This document shows, one piece after another, positions 54,001-61,285 of a stretch of DNA of 64,000 nucleotides (the stretch's first letter is position 1; every line of letters begins with the position of its first letter). The notes beneath the pieces were generated by a model. That model was not told where the DNA came from and did not search any database. It worked only from the letters and a program-made list of their open reading frames with translations. Origin of the DNA: Sinomicrobium kalidii (GTDB lineage: Bacteria; Bacteroidota; Bacteroidia; Flavobacteriales; Flavobacteriaceae); assembly GCF_021183825.1 (NCBI RefSeq), contig NZ_CP089211.1:1674001-1738000 (forward strand), given 5' to 3'. The translations under genes were made by a program, and so were the position numbers.

Positions 54001-54237
54001 ATCCTTATGACATCTTTTGCATTTATCGTGGGGCTTATGCCACTGGTACTGGCCAAAGGTGTGGGTGCCGAAGGTAACAATTCCATAGGTACGGGAGCTG
54101 CTTTCGGTATGCTTATCGGTACCGTGATCGGGGTATTTATTATACCCACGCTCTTTGTAGTGTTCCAATGGCTGCAGGAACGCATCAGTGGTCCGCCTGA
54201 AACCGTACAAACACAGGAAGAAACAAAAGAAAGCTAA
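51088..54237 (+). CDS. RND family multidrug efflux pump (AcrB/HAE1 type)
   Basis: A 1049-residue inner membrane pump of normal length with 12 membrane segments. The N-terminal motif is MLKKFIERPVLSTVISIII. GIVVDDAIVVVEAVHSKL (around residue 405) in TM4 holds the adjacent aspartates of the proton relay. LIGLLAKNAILIVEFAIQRR (about residue 935) in TM10 holds the essential lysine. The porter domain has the usual EQGIDPDIAAVNVQNRV. Substrates should be hydrophobic or amphiphilic compounds. The adaptor and channel are adjacent. Confidence 0.95.
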   Translation: MLKKFIERPVLSTVISIIILILGVLGLYTLPVTEYPDIAPPTVQVTASYPGANAETILESVIIPIEEQVNGVEGMTYMTSTASNDGSATIQVYFEQGIDPDIAAVNVQNRVARANSVLPSEVTRSGVITQKRLNSALMYLGLYSENPDYDDTFVQNYLSINIRPELQRIKGVGDVSVFGAKDYSMRIWIDPAKMSAYGLTTNDVIGAIGEQSLEAAAGSLGQNSGESFEYVIKYKGRYKTAEEYGDIVIKALDNGKFLRVKDVAKVELDAFSYSGLSRTMQNPASNVGIFQTPGSNAQEVIENIHAKMEDLKKDFPEGIDYVVYYDTNKFLTASIDKVKHTLIEAFLLVFLVVFIFLQDVKSTLIPAIAVPVAIVGTFFFLQLFGYSVNLLTLFALILAIGIVVDDAIVVVEAVHSKLEEGYDNAKEATISAMSEISGAIISITLVMAAVFIPITFIQGPSGVFYEQFGVTLIVAILISAVNALTLSPALCAIFLKPHKNHPDAKKNILQRFYSAFNIAFNKITQKYTRSLGFLTKHKWVTAIILGAAVLGILWANRTTPTGFVPSEDRGFIMVNVELPPGSSLDRTYSVTQNLYEIISSVDGIRAAGLINGRNFFSGAGSSYGMGFIILEDWEKRTTDATSIDAIVGQLFQKSAAISDANIIFFTPPSVPGFGNSDLELQILDRAAGDIKDLDNVAKQFVGALNQRPEIGFASNSFSTNYPQLEMDINVPKAKEAGIGISDILSTLQGYIGGYYATDFSRFGKQYKVYVQSEPKDRKDESSLNSMFVRNSEGEMAPISEFVSLKRVYGPQTVNRFNLFNSVTVNGSTAQGYSTGDAIAAIDQLAEETLPNNYEVAYSGLTREEINSAGQSIIIFALSILFVYFFLAAQYESYILPLSVLLSLPVGVAGAFIATKLDGLQNNIYFQIALIMLIGLLAKNAILIVEFAIQRRRQGMSIVAAAIDAGKARLRPILMTSFAFIVGLMPLVLAKGVGAEGNNSIGTGAAFGMLIGTVIGVFIIPTLFVVFQWLQERISGPPETVQTQEETKES

Positions 54238-54256
54238 AAACATACCTACACGAGAT

Positions 54257-55660
54257 ATGAACTACAGAAGAATTTTTAAAATAACTGCGATAGCGGGGTT
54301 TGCATTCCTGGTGCAATCCTGCTTCGTGGCCAAGAACTACGAACGTCCGGAACTCGAAGAGGCAGAAGGCACCTTCCGTACGGACGAGTTGCCACAGGAC
54401 AGCCTTTCCATGGCCGACATATCCTGGGAGGAGTTGTTTACAGACCCCTATTTACAGGATTATATCAGAAAAGGACTGGAAAACAACCTGGACATCCGTA
54501 TGGCCATACAGCAGATAGTGTCTGCAGAGGCTTATATGAAACAGGGCAAGGCGGGATATTTCCCGACCTTAAGTGCGGGAGCGGACGTTACCCACCAGGA
54601 ATTGTCAAAAAACAGCCAGTTCGGATCGATCTTCAGCGGGAGCATTGATCAGTACCAGCTTACCGCCGATCTTTCATGGGAAGCCGATATCTGGGGAAAA
54701 ATACGAAGTAACCGAAGGGCTTATCAGGCGTCATACCTGCAAACGGTGGCTGCTCACCAGGCAGTAAAAACCGAACTCATAGCCTCCATTGCTTCCTCCT
54801 ATTATCAATTACTGGCCCTCGACCAGCAACTGCAAATTACGGAAGCGACCATTGCGAACAGGGAATCCAGCCTGGAGACCACCAAAGCCCTGAAAGAGGC
54901 CGGAAATGTTACTGAAGTGGGTGTAAAGCAAACAGAAGCACAACTCTATACGGCGCAAGCCCTTCTGGTAGACCTCAAGGCCAATATCAAGATCATGGAA
55001 AATACGCTGAGCATTCTTCTAGGAGAAACCCCTCACACCATAGAGCGGGGCAGCCTGGAAGACCAGCACATTGACACGGAACTGAAAGTGGGTGTTCCCG
55101 CTCAGCTGTTACAGAACAGGCCCGATGTTGTTGCCGCTGAATACGGGCTTGTCAATGCCTTTGAACTGACCAATGTGGCCCGGAGCAACTTTTATCCCTC
55201 ATTAACATTAACAGCCACAGGCGGGTTTCAAAGCCTTGAATTTGACAAATGGATCGACTCCAGCTCACTGTTTGCCACTTTGGTAGGGGGATTGACACAG
55301 CCTATCTTCAACCAGAGAAAAATCCGTTCCGAATACGAAGCCTCACAGGCACAACAGGAAACCTCCATGCTTGAGTTCAAGCAGACACTACTCAACGCAA
55401 GTAAGGAAGTTTCGGATGCCCTGTATACCTACCAGGCGGAAACTGAAAAAATAGATATCCGCAAAAAGGAGTTGGACGCCTATACCCTGGCCACGGAATA
55501 TTCCGAAGAGTTGCTCAACAACGGTATGATCAACTACCTGGAAGTTCTGACCGCCAAAGAACAGGCGCTGAACTCGGAACTGAATTACATCAATTCCAAA
55601 TACGAACGACTGAACGCTATTATCACCCTGTATAAAGCCCTGGGCGGAGGCTGGAAATAG
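54257..55660 (+). CDS. RND efflux outer membrane channel (TolC/OprM family lipoprotein)
   Basis: A 467-residue outer membrane factor. The ATG at 54257 (MNYRRIFKITAIAGF) gives a signal peptide with lipobox FLVQSC; a start at 54188 would add a Lys-rich tail overlapping the pump gene and is less likely. Two outer membrane efflux repeats cover residues 60-240 and 260-455 (VPAQLLQNRPDVVAAEYGLVNA and NYLEVLTAKEQALNSELNYI). It forms the exit duct. It is 19 bp downstream of the pump and 13 bp upstream of the TetR gene. Confidence 0.93.
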   Translation: MNYRRIFKITAIAGFAFLVQSCFVAKNYERPELEEAEGTFRTDELPQDSLSMADISWEELFTDPYLQDYIRKGLENNLDIRMAIQQIVSAEAYMKQGKAGYFPTLSAGADVTHQELSKNSQFGSIFSGSIDQYQLTADLSWEADIWGKIRSNRRAYQASYLQTVAAHQAVKTELIASIASSYYQLLALDQQLQITEATIANRESSLETTKALKEAGNVTEVGVKQTEAQLYTAQALLVDLKANIKIMENTLSILLGETPHTIERGSLEDQHIDTELKVGVPAQLLQNRPDVVAAEYGLVNAFELTNVARSNFYPSLTLTATGGFQSLEFDKWIDSSSLFATLVGGLTQPIFNQRKIRSEYEASQAQQETSMLEFKQTLLNASKEVSDALYTYQAETEKIDIRKKELDAYTLATEYSEELLNNGMINYLEVLTAKEQALNSELNYINSKYERLNAIITLYKALGGGWK

Positions 55661-55673
55661 CGCTTAAAAAGAT

Positions 55674-56270
55674 ATGTTAACTAAAGACGAGTTTTTAAAG
55701 TTATCCATAACCAACTTTACCAGGTTCGGCAGCCGGAATTTCACAATGGACCAATTGGCTGCCGAACTCGGTATTTCCAAAAAGACAATCTACCAGCATT
55801 TCAGCAATAAACAGGAATTGGTTTCCGCCAGTTTTCAGTACCTGCTGAACAACATAAAACGCGAATTGGCCTGTATTGAGCAAAAACAGCAGGACAACCC
55901 CTTGTGCTGTATCATACAGTTTTACCGCGTGGGACTGAATAAATTGCAGTCTTTTAACCCCACCTTTTTACACAGCCTGCAAAAATATTATCCGGAAGCC
56001 TACGAAAAATTTGAAGATTTTAAAAACGACATTGTGTATGGCAAGGTCTACCGCTTCCTGGAAAAAGCACAACAACTGAACCAGCTCAGAAAGGACATTC
56101 ATCCCGGACTGGTTTGTAAACTTTACCTCTTGCGCATGGATGAGATCATATTTTCCGGAAATCTCTTTGAAGAACACAGTAAAGAAGTTTTGTTGGAACA
56201 CCTTATAACCAATAATTTCCGTGGACTCATGACTCCCGAGTTTATACAAAAGAAAGGGTATTTGTTTTAA
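55674..56270 (+). CDS. TetR/AcrR family transcriptional regulator
   Basis: A 198-residue regulator. The N-terminal helix-turn-helix spans residues 3-50 (FTRFGSRNFTMDQLAAELGIS and KKTIYQHFSNKQELV), typical of TetR. The C-terminal ligand-binding domain is all helical (residues 60-190). It closes the efflux operon, which opens with a GbsR/MarR gene, so the operon carries two different regulators. TetR may control the same promoter or another target. Followed by the terminator at 56316-56352. Confidence 0.9.
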   Translation: MLTKDEFLKLSITNFTRFGSRNFTMDQLAAELGISKKTIYQHFSNKQELVSASFQYLLNNIKRELACIEQKQQDNPLCCIIQFYRVGLNKLQSFNPTFLHSLQKYYPEAYEKFEDFKNDIVYGKVYRFLEKAQQLNQLRKDIHPGLVCKLYLLRMDEIIFSGNLFEEHSKEVLLEHLITNNFRGLMTPEFIQKKGYLF

Positions 56271-56315
56271 ACCCGAAAGTTTTGTTTTTTTATTTTAATA
56301 AATGGTTAATTGGAG

Positions 56316-56352
56316 AAAACTGTCTGTATTATAAATGCAGGCAGTTTTTTTT
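56316..56352. terminator. Bidirectional terminator after the efflux operon
   Basis: AAAACTGTCTG and CAGGCAGTTTT form an 11-bp stem with one G-T pair, followed on the plus strand by eight T residues. It overlaps the stop of the convergent YciI-like gene. Confidence 0.88.
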
Positions 56353-56845
56353 ATCGTAATGGCAACCCCTTGGCTGCCCACCACGGGTGGGTTTCTACCA
56401 TGAGTCTGCCGGATTTTACCATAGGGTCCAGCCGGGCCAGGCTATCGGCCATTTCCAGGGTGGGAGTATTGTAGATCGTTATTCCCCGGATGTCCCCGTC
56501 ATCACCAAACGGACCGGATATTGACGCATATCCCTCTTCATACATCCTCCCCAAATGTGCCAGATGAAGAGGCATCAGGCTGTCCGTTTTCTCCTTGTCC
56601 GTAGTACGGTCAGGCCCCTTTTTCAGGAAAACGATAAAATATTGCTGCATGAGATAGGTGGTATCGTTCTTTTCATCTTTGTAATCAAAAACCTGATACC
56701 CCTCCCCTGACAACGCTTTTTTAACGGAATCTATCGATATTTTCCGGGGTGTATTGGTTATTTCTTCCTGCTTTCCCGGATTATTTCCGCAAGAAAAAAG
56801 CCCTCCCAGGATCAACAACAACAATATTTTATTTATGTAGTCCAT
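56351..56845 (-). CDS. YciI-like domain lipoprotein
   Basis: A 164-residue protein. The lipoprotein signal MDYINKILLLLILGGLFSC places Cys at residue 19. The C-terminal half (residues 62-155) resembles the YCII fold: YFIVFLKKGPDRT, LAHLGRMYEEGYASISGPFG, IRGITIYNTPTLEMADSLAR and a closing VETHPWWAAKG. Cytoplasmic YciI proteins are common; an exported, lipid-anchored version is less usual. The function is unknown. The CYTH gene lies upstream, overlapping by 13 bp. Confidence 0.75.
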   Translation of the reverse strand: MDYINKILLLLILGGLFSCGNNPGKQEEITNTPRKISIDSVKKALSGEGYQVFDYKDEKNDTTYLMQQYFIVFLKKGPDRTTDKEKTDSLMPLHLAHLGRMYEEGYASISGPFGDDGDIRGITIYNTPTLEMADSLARLDPMVKSGRLMVETHPWWAAKGLPLR

Positions 56846-57306
56846 GATGTATAAGGTTTTTTGCTCAACTGTGAATTGTAATACCGTATATCTCCGGTCA
56901 CCTCTTTTCCCAGCCAGTCCGGTCTGTAAAAGTCCTCATTTTCAGATGTCAATTCTATTTCGGCAAGGATCAGCCCGGAATTCGGTCCCCGGAACTCGTC
57001 AACTTCAACGCAATGATTCCCGGCCCTGATCTCGTATCTTGTTTTTTCGATTACCCCTTCCTCACACAACAACATGAGTTCTTCCGCTTCCTTCACCGGG
57101 ATTTCCTTTTCCCATTCATACCTGGACAACCCTTTTTCATCAGATTTCCCCTTTACGGTAATAAAACCCTTCTCTCCTTTAATACGGATCCTCACCGTCC
57201 GCTCAGGATGAGTATTTAAAAACCCCTGTACAATCCGGGTAGCGGATTGCGCTTCCGGCCTGAACTTGTCGGATTTTACCAAAAATTTCCGTTCTATTTC
57301 AATCAT
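56833..57306 (-). CDS. CYTH domain protein (triphosphate tunnel metalloenzyme family)
   Basis: A 157-residue CYTH protein beginning at the diagnostic MIEIERKFLVKSDKF (the ExExK motif for triphosphate binding). VRIRIKGEKGFITVKGK and RYEWEKEIPVKEAEELM form the tunnel strands; VEVDEFRGPNSGLILAEIEL follows. These enzymes act on inorganic triphosphate or adenylyl substrates. I use the ATG at 57306; a TTG at 57324 is less likely. The 3' end overlaps the YciI-like gene by 13 bp. It is divergent from dinB. Confidence 0.9.
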   Translation of the reverse strand: MIEIERKFLVKSDKFRPEAQSATRIVQGFLNTHPERTVRIRIKGEKGFITVKGKSDEKGLSRYEWEKEIPVKEAEELMLLCEEGVIEKTRYEIRAGNHCVEVDEFRGPNSGLILAEIELTSENEDFYRPDWLGKEVTGDIRYYNSQLSKKPYTSWTT

Positions 57307-57321
57307 TTCGGTTTTATTGGT

Positions 57322-57339
57322 CAAAGTTTCGGAACTTTG
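57322..57339. promoter_or_regulatory. Inverted repeat in the CYTH-dinB divergent spacer
   Basis: CAAAGTTTCGGAACTTTG has 7-bp arms around a 4-bp centre, 17 bp before the dinB ATG and 16 bp before the CYTH ATG. Another AAAGTT follows. Possible operator; the regulator is unknown. Confidence 0.4.
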
Positions 57340-57355
57340 TCAAAGTTAGCTAATA

Positions 57356-58438
57356 ATGTCCGATAAGCCCACATACAGGAAAATCATTCATATCGACATG
57401 GATGCATTTTACGCCTCCGTCGAGCAAAAGGACAATCCCGAACTTCGTGGAAAACCTGTTGCCGTGGGGGGCGGAAGCAAACGCGGTGTGGTTGCCGCAG
57501 CAAGTTACGAGGCCCGGAAATTCGGTGTCCGTAGTGCCATGAGCGGTGTATTGGCCCGAAAACTCTGTCCGGAACTTATCTTTGTAAAAACACGGTTTGC
57601 CCGCTATCGTGAAATATCAAAAAAAATACGGAGTATTTTTCACGAATATACCGATCTTACAGAGCCCCTTTCCCTCGATGAGGCCTACCTGGATGTTACT
57701 GAAAACAAAAAGGGAAATCCCTCGGCAACTTTAATAGCCAAAGAAATAAGACAACGCATTTATGATGAAACGGGATTAACGGCTTCCGCCGGGATTTCCA
57801 TCAACAAATTTATAGCCAAAGTCGCTTCGGATTACAACAAGCCCAACGGTCAGAAAACCGTAAATCCGGAAGAAGTCATCACTTTCCTGGAAGAACTGGA
57901 TATCAGGAAATTTTACGGCGTGGGTAAGGTTACTGCTGAAAAAATGTACAAACTGGGTATTTTTACCGGAAAAGACCTCAAGGAAAAGTCGGCGGAATTC
58001 CTCGAAGAGCAGTTCGGTAAATCGGGCGGGCATTACTACCGTATTGTTCGCGGTATCCACAACAGCCCGGTAAAACCCGACCGTATCCCGAAATCGGTAG
58101 GTGCGGAACGTACTTTCTTTGATAACCTGTCTTCCGAAATATTCATGCTGGAACGCCTGGAACACATTGCCACGGAACTGGAGGAACGCCTGTTGCGAAA
58201 CCGGATATCGGGGAAAACGGTGACACTGAAAATAAAATACAGCGATTTCACCCTACAGACACGAAGCAAGACCCTTTCCTATTTTATTGCAGACAAAAGC
58301 CTTATACTGGAAACCGCCCGGGAACTGCTGTACCAGGAAAAGCTGCAAAATTCAGTCCGTTTGCTGGGGATCTCCCTTTCCAATCTGAATACACAGAAGG
58401 AAGAGCAGGTCGCCGTCCAACTCAAATTTGACTTCTGA
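57356..58438 (+). CDS. dinB: DNA polymerase IV (Y family)
   Basis: A 360-residue translesion polymerase. The catalytic motif IHIDMDAFYASVEQ (residues 11-24) and SLDEAYLDVTE (about 104-114) hold the metal-binding acidic residues. SAGISINKFIAKVASDYNKPNGQ is the conserved palm/finger stretch. The C-terminal little finger domain ends in VQLKFDF, a plausible beta-clamp binding motif. A short inverted repeat lies just upstream and may be its regulatory site. Confidence 0.96.
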   Translation: MSDKPTYRKIIHIDMDAFYASVEQKDNPELRGKPVAVGGGSKRGVVAAASYEARKFGVRSAMSGVLARKLCPELIFVKTRFARYREISKKIRSIFHEYTDLTEPLSLDEAYLDVTENKKGNPSATLIAKEIRQRIYDETGLTASAGISINKFIAKVASDYNKPNGQKTVNPEEVITFLEELDIRKFYGVGKVTAEKMYKLGIFTGKDLKEKSAEFLEEQFGKSGGHYYRIVRGIHNSPVKPDRIPKSVGAERTFFDNLSSEIFMLERLEHIATELEERLLRNRISGKTVTLKIKYSDFTLQTRSKTLSYFIADKSLILETARELLYQEKLQNSVRLLGISLSNLNTQKEEQVAVQLKFDF

Positions 58439-58454
58439 AAAGGGGAGTAAATAA

Positions 58455-58500
58455 AAATTCCAAATACCACCCTGTATCTTACAAGAGGTATTTGGAATTT
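58455..58500. terminator. Bidirectional terminator between dinB and pyk
   Basis: AAATTCCAAATACC and GGTATTTGGAATTT form a perfect 14-bp stem with an 18-base loop. T-rich on the minus strand after the stem (toward dinB), weaker T tract on the plus strand. Confidence 0.8.
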
Positions 58501-58537
58501 CCAAATTAACGTGAGTTCCTATGTTAAATTAAAAAGC

Positions 58538-59968
58538 TTAGTGGATTTCCGTAACCCTCAGGGTATTTACCATTCCCTTTTCCTGTATGGGCATGGCGGC
58601 GAGGCTGATCATCATATCACCTGTTTCTACAAAACCTCTTTCCCTGGCAAAATTATTAACGTCTTCAATAGTCTCATCGGTAGAGACGTATTTATCGTAA
58701 TAAAAAGCCTTTACACCCCATAAAAGACTGAGTTGTGTAAGTATCCTCCGGTTCGAGGTAAAAACCAGGATATGGGCCTGCGGACGCCAGGCCGATATCT
58801 GAAATGCAGTATAACCGCTATTGGTAAGCGTCGAAATAACCTCAGCCTTGATTTCATTGGCCATTAATGCCGCGTGATAGCAAACCGATTTGGTGATATA
58901 CCTTTTCGTACGGATATGCGGGGGTTCCTGCGGGACCTTGATAAGCGGCGAGGCTTCCACACTGTTGATAATGCTGGCCATTTTTTCGATAACCTGCACC
59001 GGATAACTCCCCACGGAGGTTTCTCCCGACAGCATTACGGCGTCGGCCCCGTCCATCACAGAATTGGCGACATCGTTCACTTCGGCACGGGTAGGCGTTA
59101 GACTGGTGATCATGCTTTCCATCATCTGGGTGGCAATAATAACCGGTATTCTGGCCTTTTTGGCACGGAGGACCAGTTGTTTCTGGATAAGCGGCACCTC
59201 CTGTGCCGGAACTTCCACGCCGAGATCACCACGGGCCACCATAAGTCCGTCGCAATAGGCTACGATCTTATCGATATTCTCCACACCTTCGGGCTTCTCT
59301 ATTTTTGCAATGATCGGAATCTTGTGTTCCGAATGTTTCTTAATGAGTTCCCGGAGGTCCATAAGATCCTGGCTGTTACGCACAAAAGACAGGGCTATCC
59401 AGTCTACATCACACTCGATGGCAAAAATGGCATCTTTAATATCCTTTTCGGTAAGTGCCGGAAGTGACACTTTCGTATTGGGCAGGTTAACTCCTTTCTT
59501 GGACTTCAGTGCCCCGCCCTGGATCACTTTTGCCCTTACCGTGGTTTTCTTATCTGTTTCCACCACCTCAAAGATGAGTTTACCATCGTCGAGCAAAACG
59601 CGTTCACCAGGTTTTACATCCTTGGGAAAAGCCTTGTAGTTCATATAGACCTTTTCCCTGGTTCCTTTGAATTCTTCACCGGTAACAAAAGCAATTTCAT
59701 CTCCACTGTTCACAACCACATCTTCAGCCATAACCCCTACCCGCAATTTCGGGCCCTGGAGGTCGGCCAGTATAGAGCTATTGCACCCCAGTTCTTCATT
59801 GAGGGCGCGTATCATGGCTATGCGCTCCTGTACATCGTCATAATTGGCATGGGAAAAATTAATACGGAAAACATCTACTCCCGCTTCCATCATTTCCTTC
59901 AGGGTTTCCTTCTTGCTTGTAGCGGGGCCTAAAGTGGCAACAATTTTTGTTTTTTTTCTGTTCGGCAT
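58538..59968 (-). CDS. pyk: Pyruvate kinase
   Basis: A 476-residue glycolytic enzyme making pyruvate and ATP from PEP and ADP. The start is MPNRKKTKIVATLGPATS. Active site segments are FRINFSHANYDD, DLQGPKLRVG, the catalytic lysine region IIAKIEKPEGVENID (about 221-235) and MVARGDLGVEVP. ATQMMESM and the C-terminal allosteric domain follow. I use the ATG at 59968; a TTG at 59974 adds two residues. It is 2 bp after the IPExxxVDY gene. Confidence 0.97.
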   Translation of the reverse strand: MPNRKKTKIVATLGPATSKKETLKEMMEAGVDVFRINFSHANYDDVQERIAMIRALNEELGCNSSILADLQGPKLRVGVMAEDVVVNSGDEIAFVTGEEFKGTREKVYMNYKAFPKDVKPGERVLLDDGKLIFEVVETDKKTTVRAKVIQGGALKSKKGVNLPNTKVSLPALTEKDIKDAIFAIECDVDWIALSFVRNSQDLMDLRELIKKHSEHKIPIIAKIEKPEGVENIDKIVAYCDGLMVARGDLGVEVPAQEVPLIQKQLVLRAKKARIPVIIATQMMESMITSLTPTRAEVNDVANSVMDGADAVMLSGETSVGSYPVQVIEKMASIINSVEASPLIKVPQEPPHIRTKRYITKSVCYHAALMANEIKAEVISTLTNSGYTAFQISAWRPQAHILVFTSNRRILTQLSLLWGVKAFYYDKYVSTDETIEDVNNFARERGFVETGDMMISLAAMPIQEKGMVNTLRVTEIH

Positions 59969-59970
59969 TA

Positions 59971-60438
59971 TCAAAAAATTAAATTGTGTTTTGATTTTAG
60001 TTGGTTTACGTCTACCTCATAGGCCGCAGCGACCCCGGGTATGGCGTTTATTTTTTGTACTACCTGTTTTTCCAGGTCATAAGCACCTTCCGCATTGTCT
60101 ATTTTAAGGAAATAGTCCACCTTTTTCATTTCAGGGATCAGATAACTGGTAATCGTCAGTAACCCCGACGGAAACAAATCACTCCTCCCGGAAGGAGTCA
60201 ATGTTTTGGTAGCATTGACCATAAGCCCCCATGTTGTATCCTCCATCCGGTTTTCCCATTCGTAATATTCCGACAACGCATTGCTGCCTTCCGACCCTTT
60301 TCCGGTAATTCTCTTCAGTCCGATATGGAGCTGTGAATTTAAAAAATACGCCAGCCGGTATGCTTCCATCGGACAATGAACAGCAATTAAAGAGCAGGTG
60401 GGTTCATAAAAGTCATCTGATAGCTTTAGTGTAGCCAT
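59971..60438 (-). CDS. IPExxxVDY family protein
   Basis: A 155-residue Bacteroidota-specific protein of unknown function. The family name motif is present in variant form as IPGVAAAYEVD near the C-terminus (about residues 135-145). The body is an alpha/beta domain (LIAVHCPMEAYRLAYFLNS, VDYFLKIDN). No signal peptide. Its gene is usually next to pyk, as here (2-bp gap), so a link to central carbon metabolism is suspected but not shown. Confidence 0.85.
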   Translation of the reverse strand: MATLKLSDDFYEPTCSLIAVHCPMEAYRLAYFLNSQLHIGLKRITGKGSEGSNALSEYYEWENRMEDTTWGLMVNATKTLTPSGRSDLFPSGLLTITSYLIPEMKKVDYFLKIDNAEGAYDLEKQVVQKINAIPGVAAAYEVDVNQLKSKHNLIF

Positions 60439-60458
60439 ATAATATTGACATGGAAGTG

Positions 60459-60489
60459 TAAATATATAATACTATGAACGACTAGACAA
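60459..60489 (-). promoter_or_regulatory. Promoter of the IPExxxVDY-pyk operon
   Basis: Minus strand TTG (60489-60487), 20-bp spacer, TATATTTA (60466-60459); the last base of the -7 box departs from TAnnTTTG. Confidence 0.4.
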
Positions 60490-60537
60490 CAATAAAAAAA
60501 GGTTTAATTATTATTTAAAACCCGAAAACGATTTAGT

Positions 60538-61269
60538 TTACTGCATTTTGTCCTGAAAAGCATAATAGGCCCTTTTGGATGCCTGTTCTTCTGCTTTCTT
60601 TTTGGAAGTGGCCCTGCCCTTGGCCACCACTTTCCCGTCTATGAACAACTTTACCGAAAAATGTTTAATCGTTTCGTTTCCACTGTCTTCGTAAACCTCA
60701 TACCGGAATGCTTTCTTCTCTTTCTGGCACCACTCAATAACAAAACTCTTATAGCTGATGATCTTGCCTTCGAGTCTTTCAATATCCACATAGGGCTCTA
60801 TGACCTTCCGGTAGACGAATTTTTCACAGTAGTTATATCCCCTGTCCAGGTAAATCGCCCCTAAAAGGGCCTCGAAAAGATTTCCGTGTACATTTTCACC
60901 AAAGCTGTCCTTCGGGATTTTGGAATTTATATATGTAATCAGGTTCAGGTCTTTCCCCAACTCATTGAGGTGCTCCCTGCTCACCACCTTCGATCTCATC
61001 TTGGTAAGGTATCCTTCATCGCCCGAAGGCACTTCCTTAAAGAGGTGATAGGATATAATCGTACTCAACATGGTATCCCCCAGAAATTCCAGGCGCTCGT
61101 AGTTAACCGGATTCCCCTTACCGTCCCTTTTGTTTGCGGAACGATGGGTAAAGGCCTTTTTATAGGTATCAAGGTCTCTGGGAGCAAACCCCAGGATCTT
61201 TTTAAGCGCTAAAAAAAAATTCCCGTCGTCATCGGAGCGGGAATTTAATATGTTTTGAACGAGTTTCAT
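60538..61269 (-). CDS. rnc: Ribonuclease III
   Basis: A 243-residue double-strand RNA endonuclease. The RNase III signature ERLEFLGDTML (about residues 59-69) holds the catalytic Glu and Asp; the second acidic pair is in GNLFEALLGAIYLD. The C-terminal dsRNA-binding domain (residues 173-240) has KVVAKGRATSKKKAEEQASK. It acts in rRNA and mRNA processing. It lies 16 bp downstream of fabF on the same strand. Confidence 0.97.
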   Translation of the reverse strand: MKLVQNILNSRSDDDGNFFLALKKILGFAPRDLDTYKKAFTHRSANKRDGKGNPVNYERLEFLGDTMLSTIISYHLFKEVPSGDEGYLTKMRSKVVSREHLNELGKDLNLITYINSKIPKDSFGENVHGNLFEALLGAIYLDRGYNYCEKFVYRKVIEPYVDIERLEGKIISYKSFVIEWCQKEKKAFRYEVYEDSGNETIKHFSVKLFIDGKVVAKGRATSKKKAEEQASKRAYYAFQDKMQ

Positions 61270-61285
61270 TCAATACCTGCCTCTA

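Noticed and set aside
54188..54256. Upstream start of the outer membrane channel overlapping the pump gene
   Set aside because: It adds a Lys-rich stretch before a lipoprotein signal peptide; the ATG at 54257 with a 19-bp gap is the better start.
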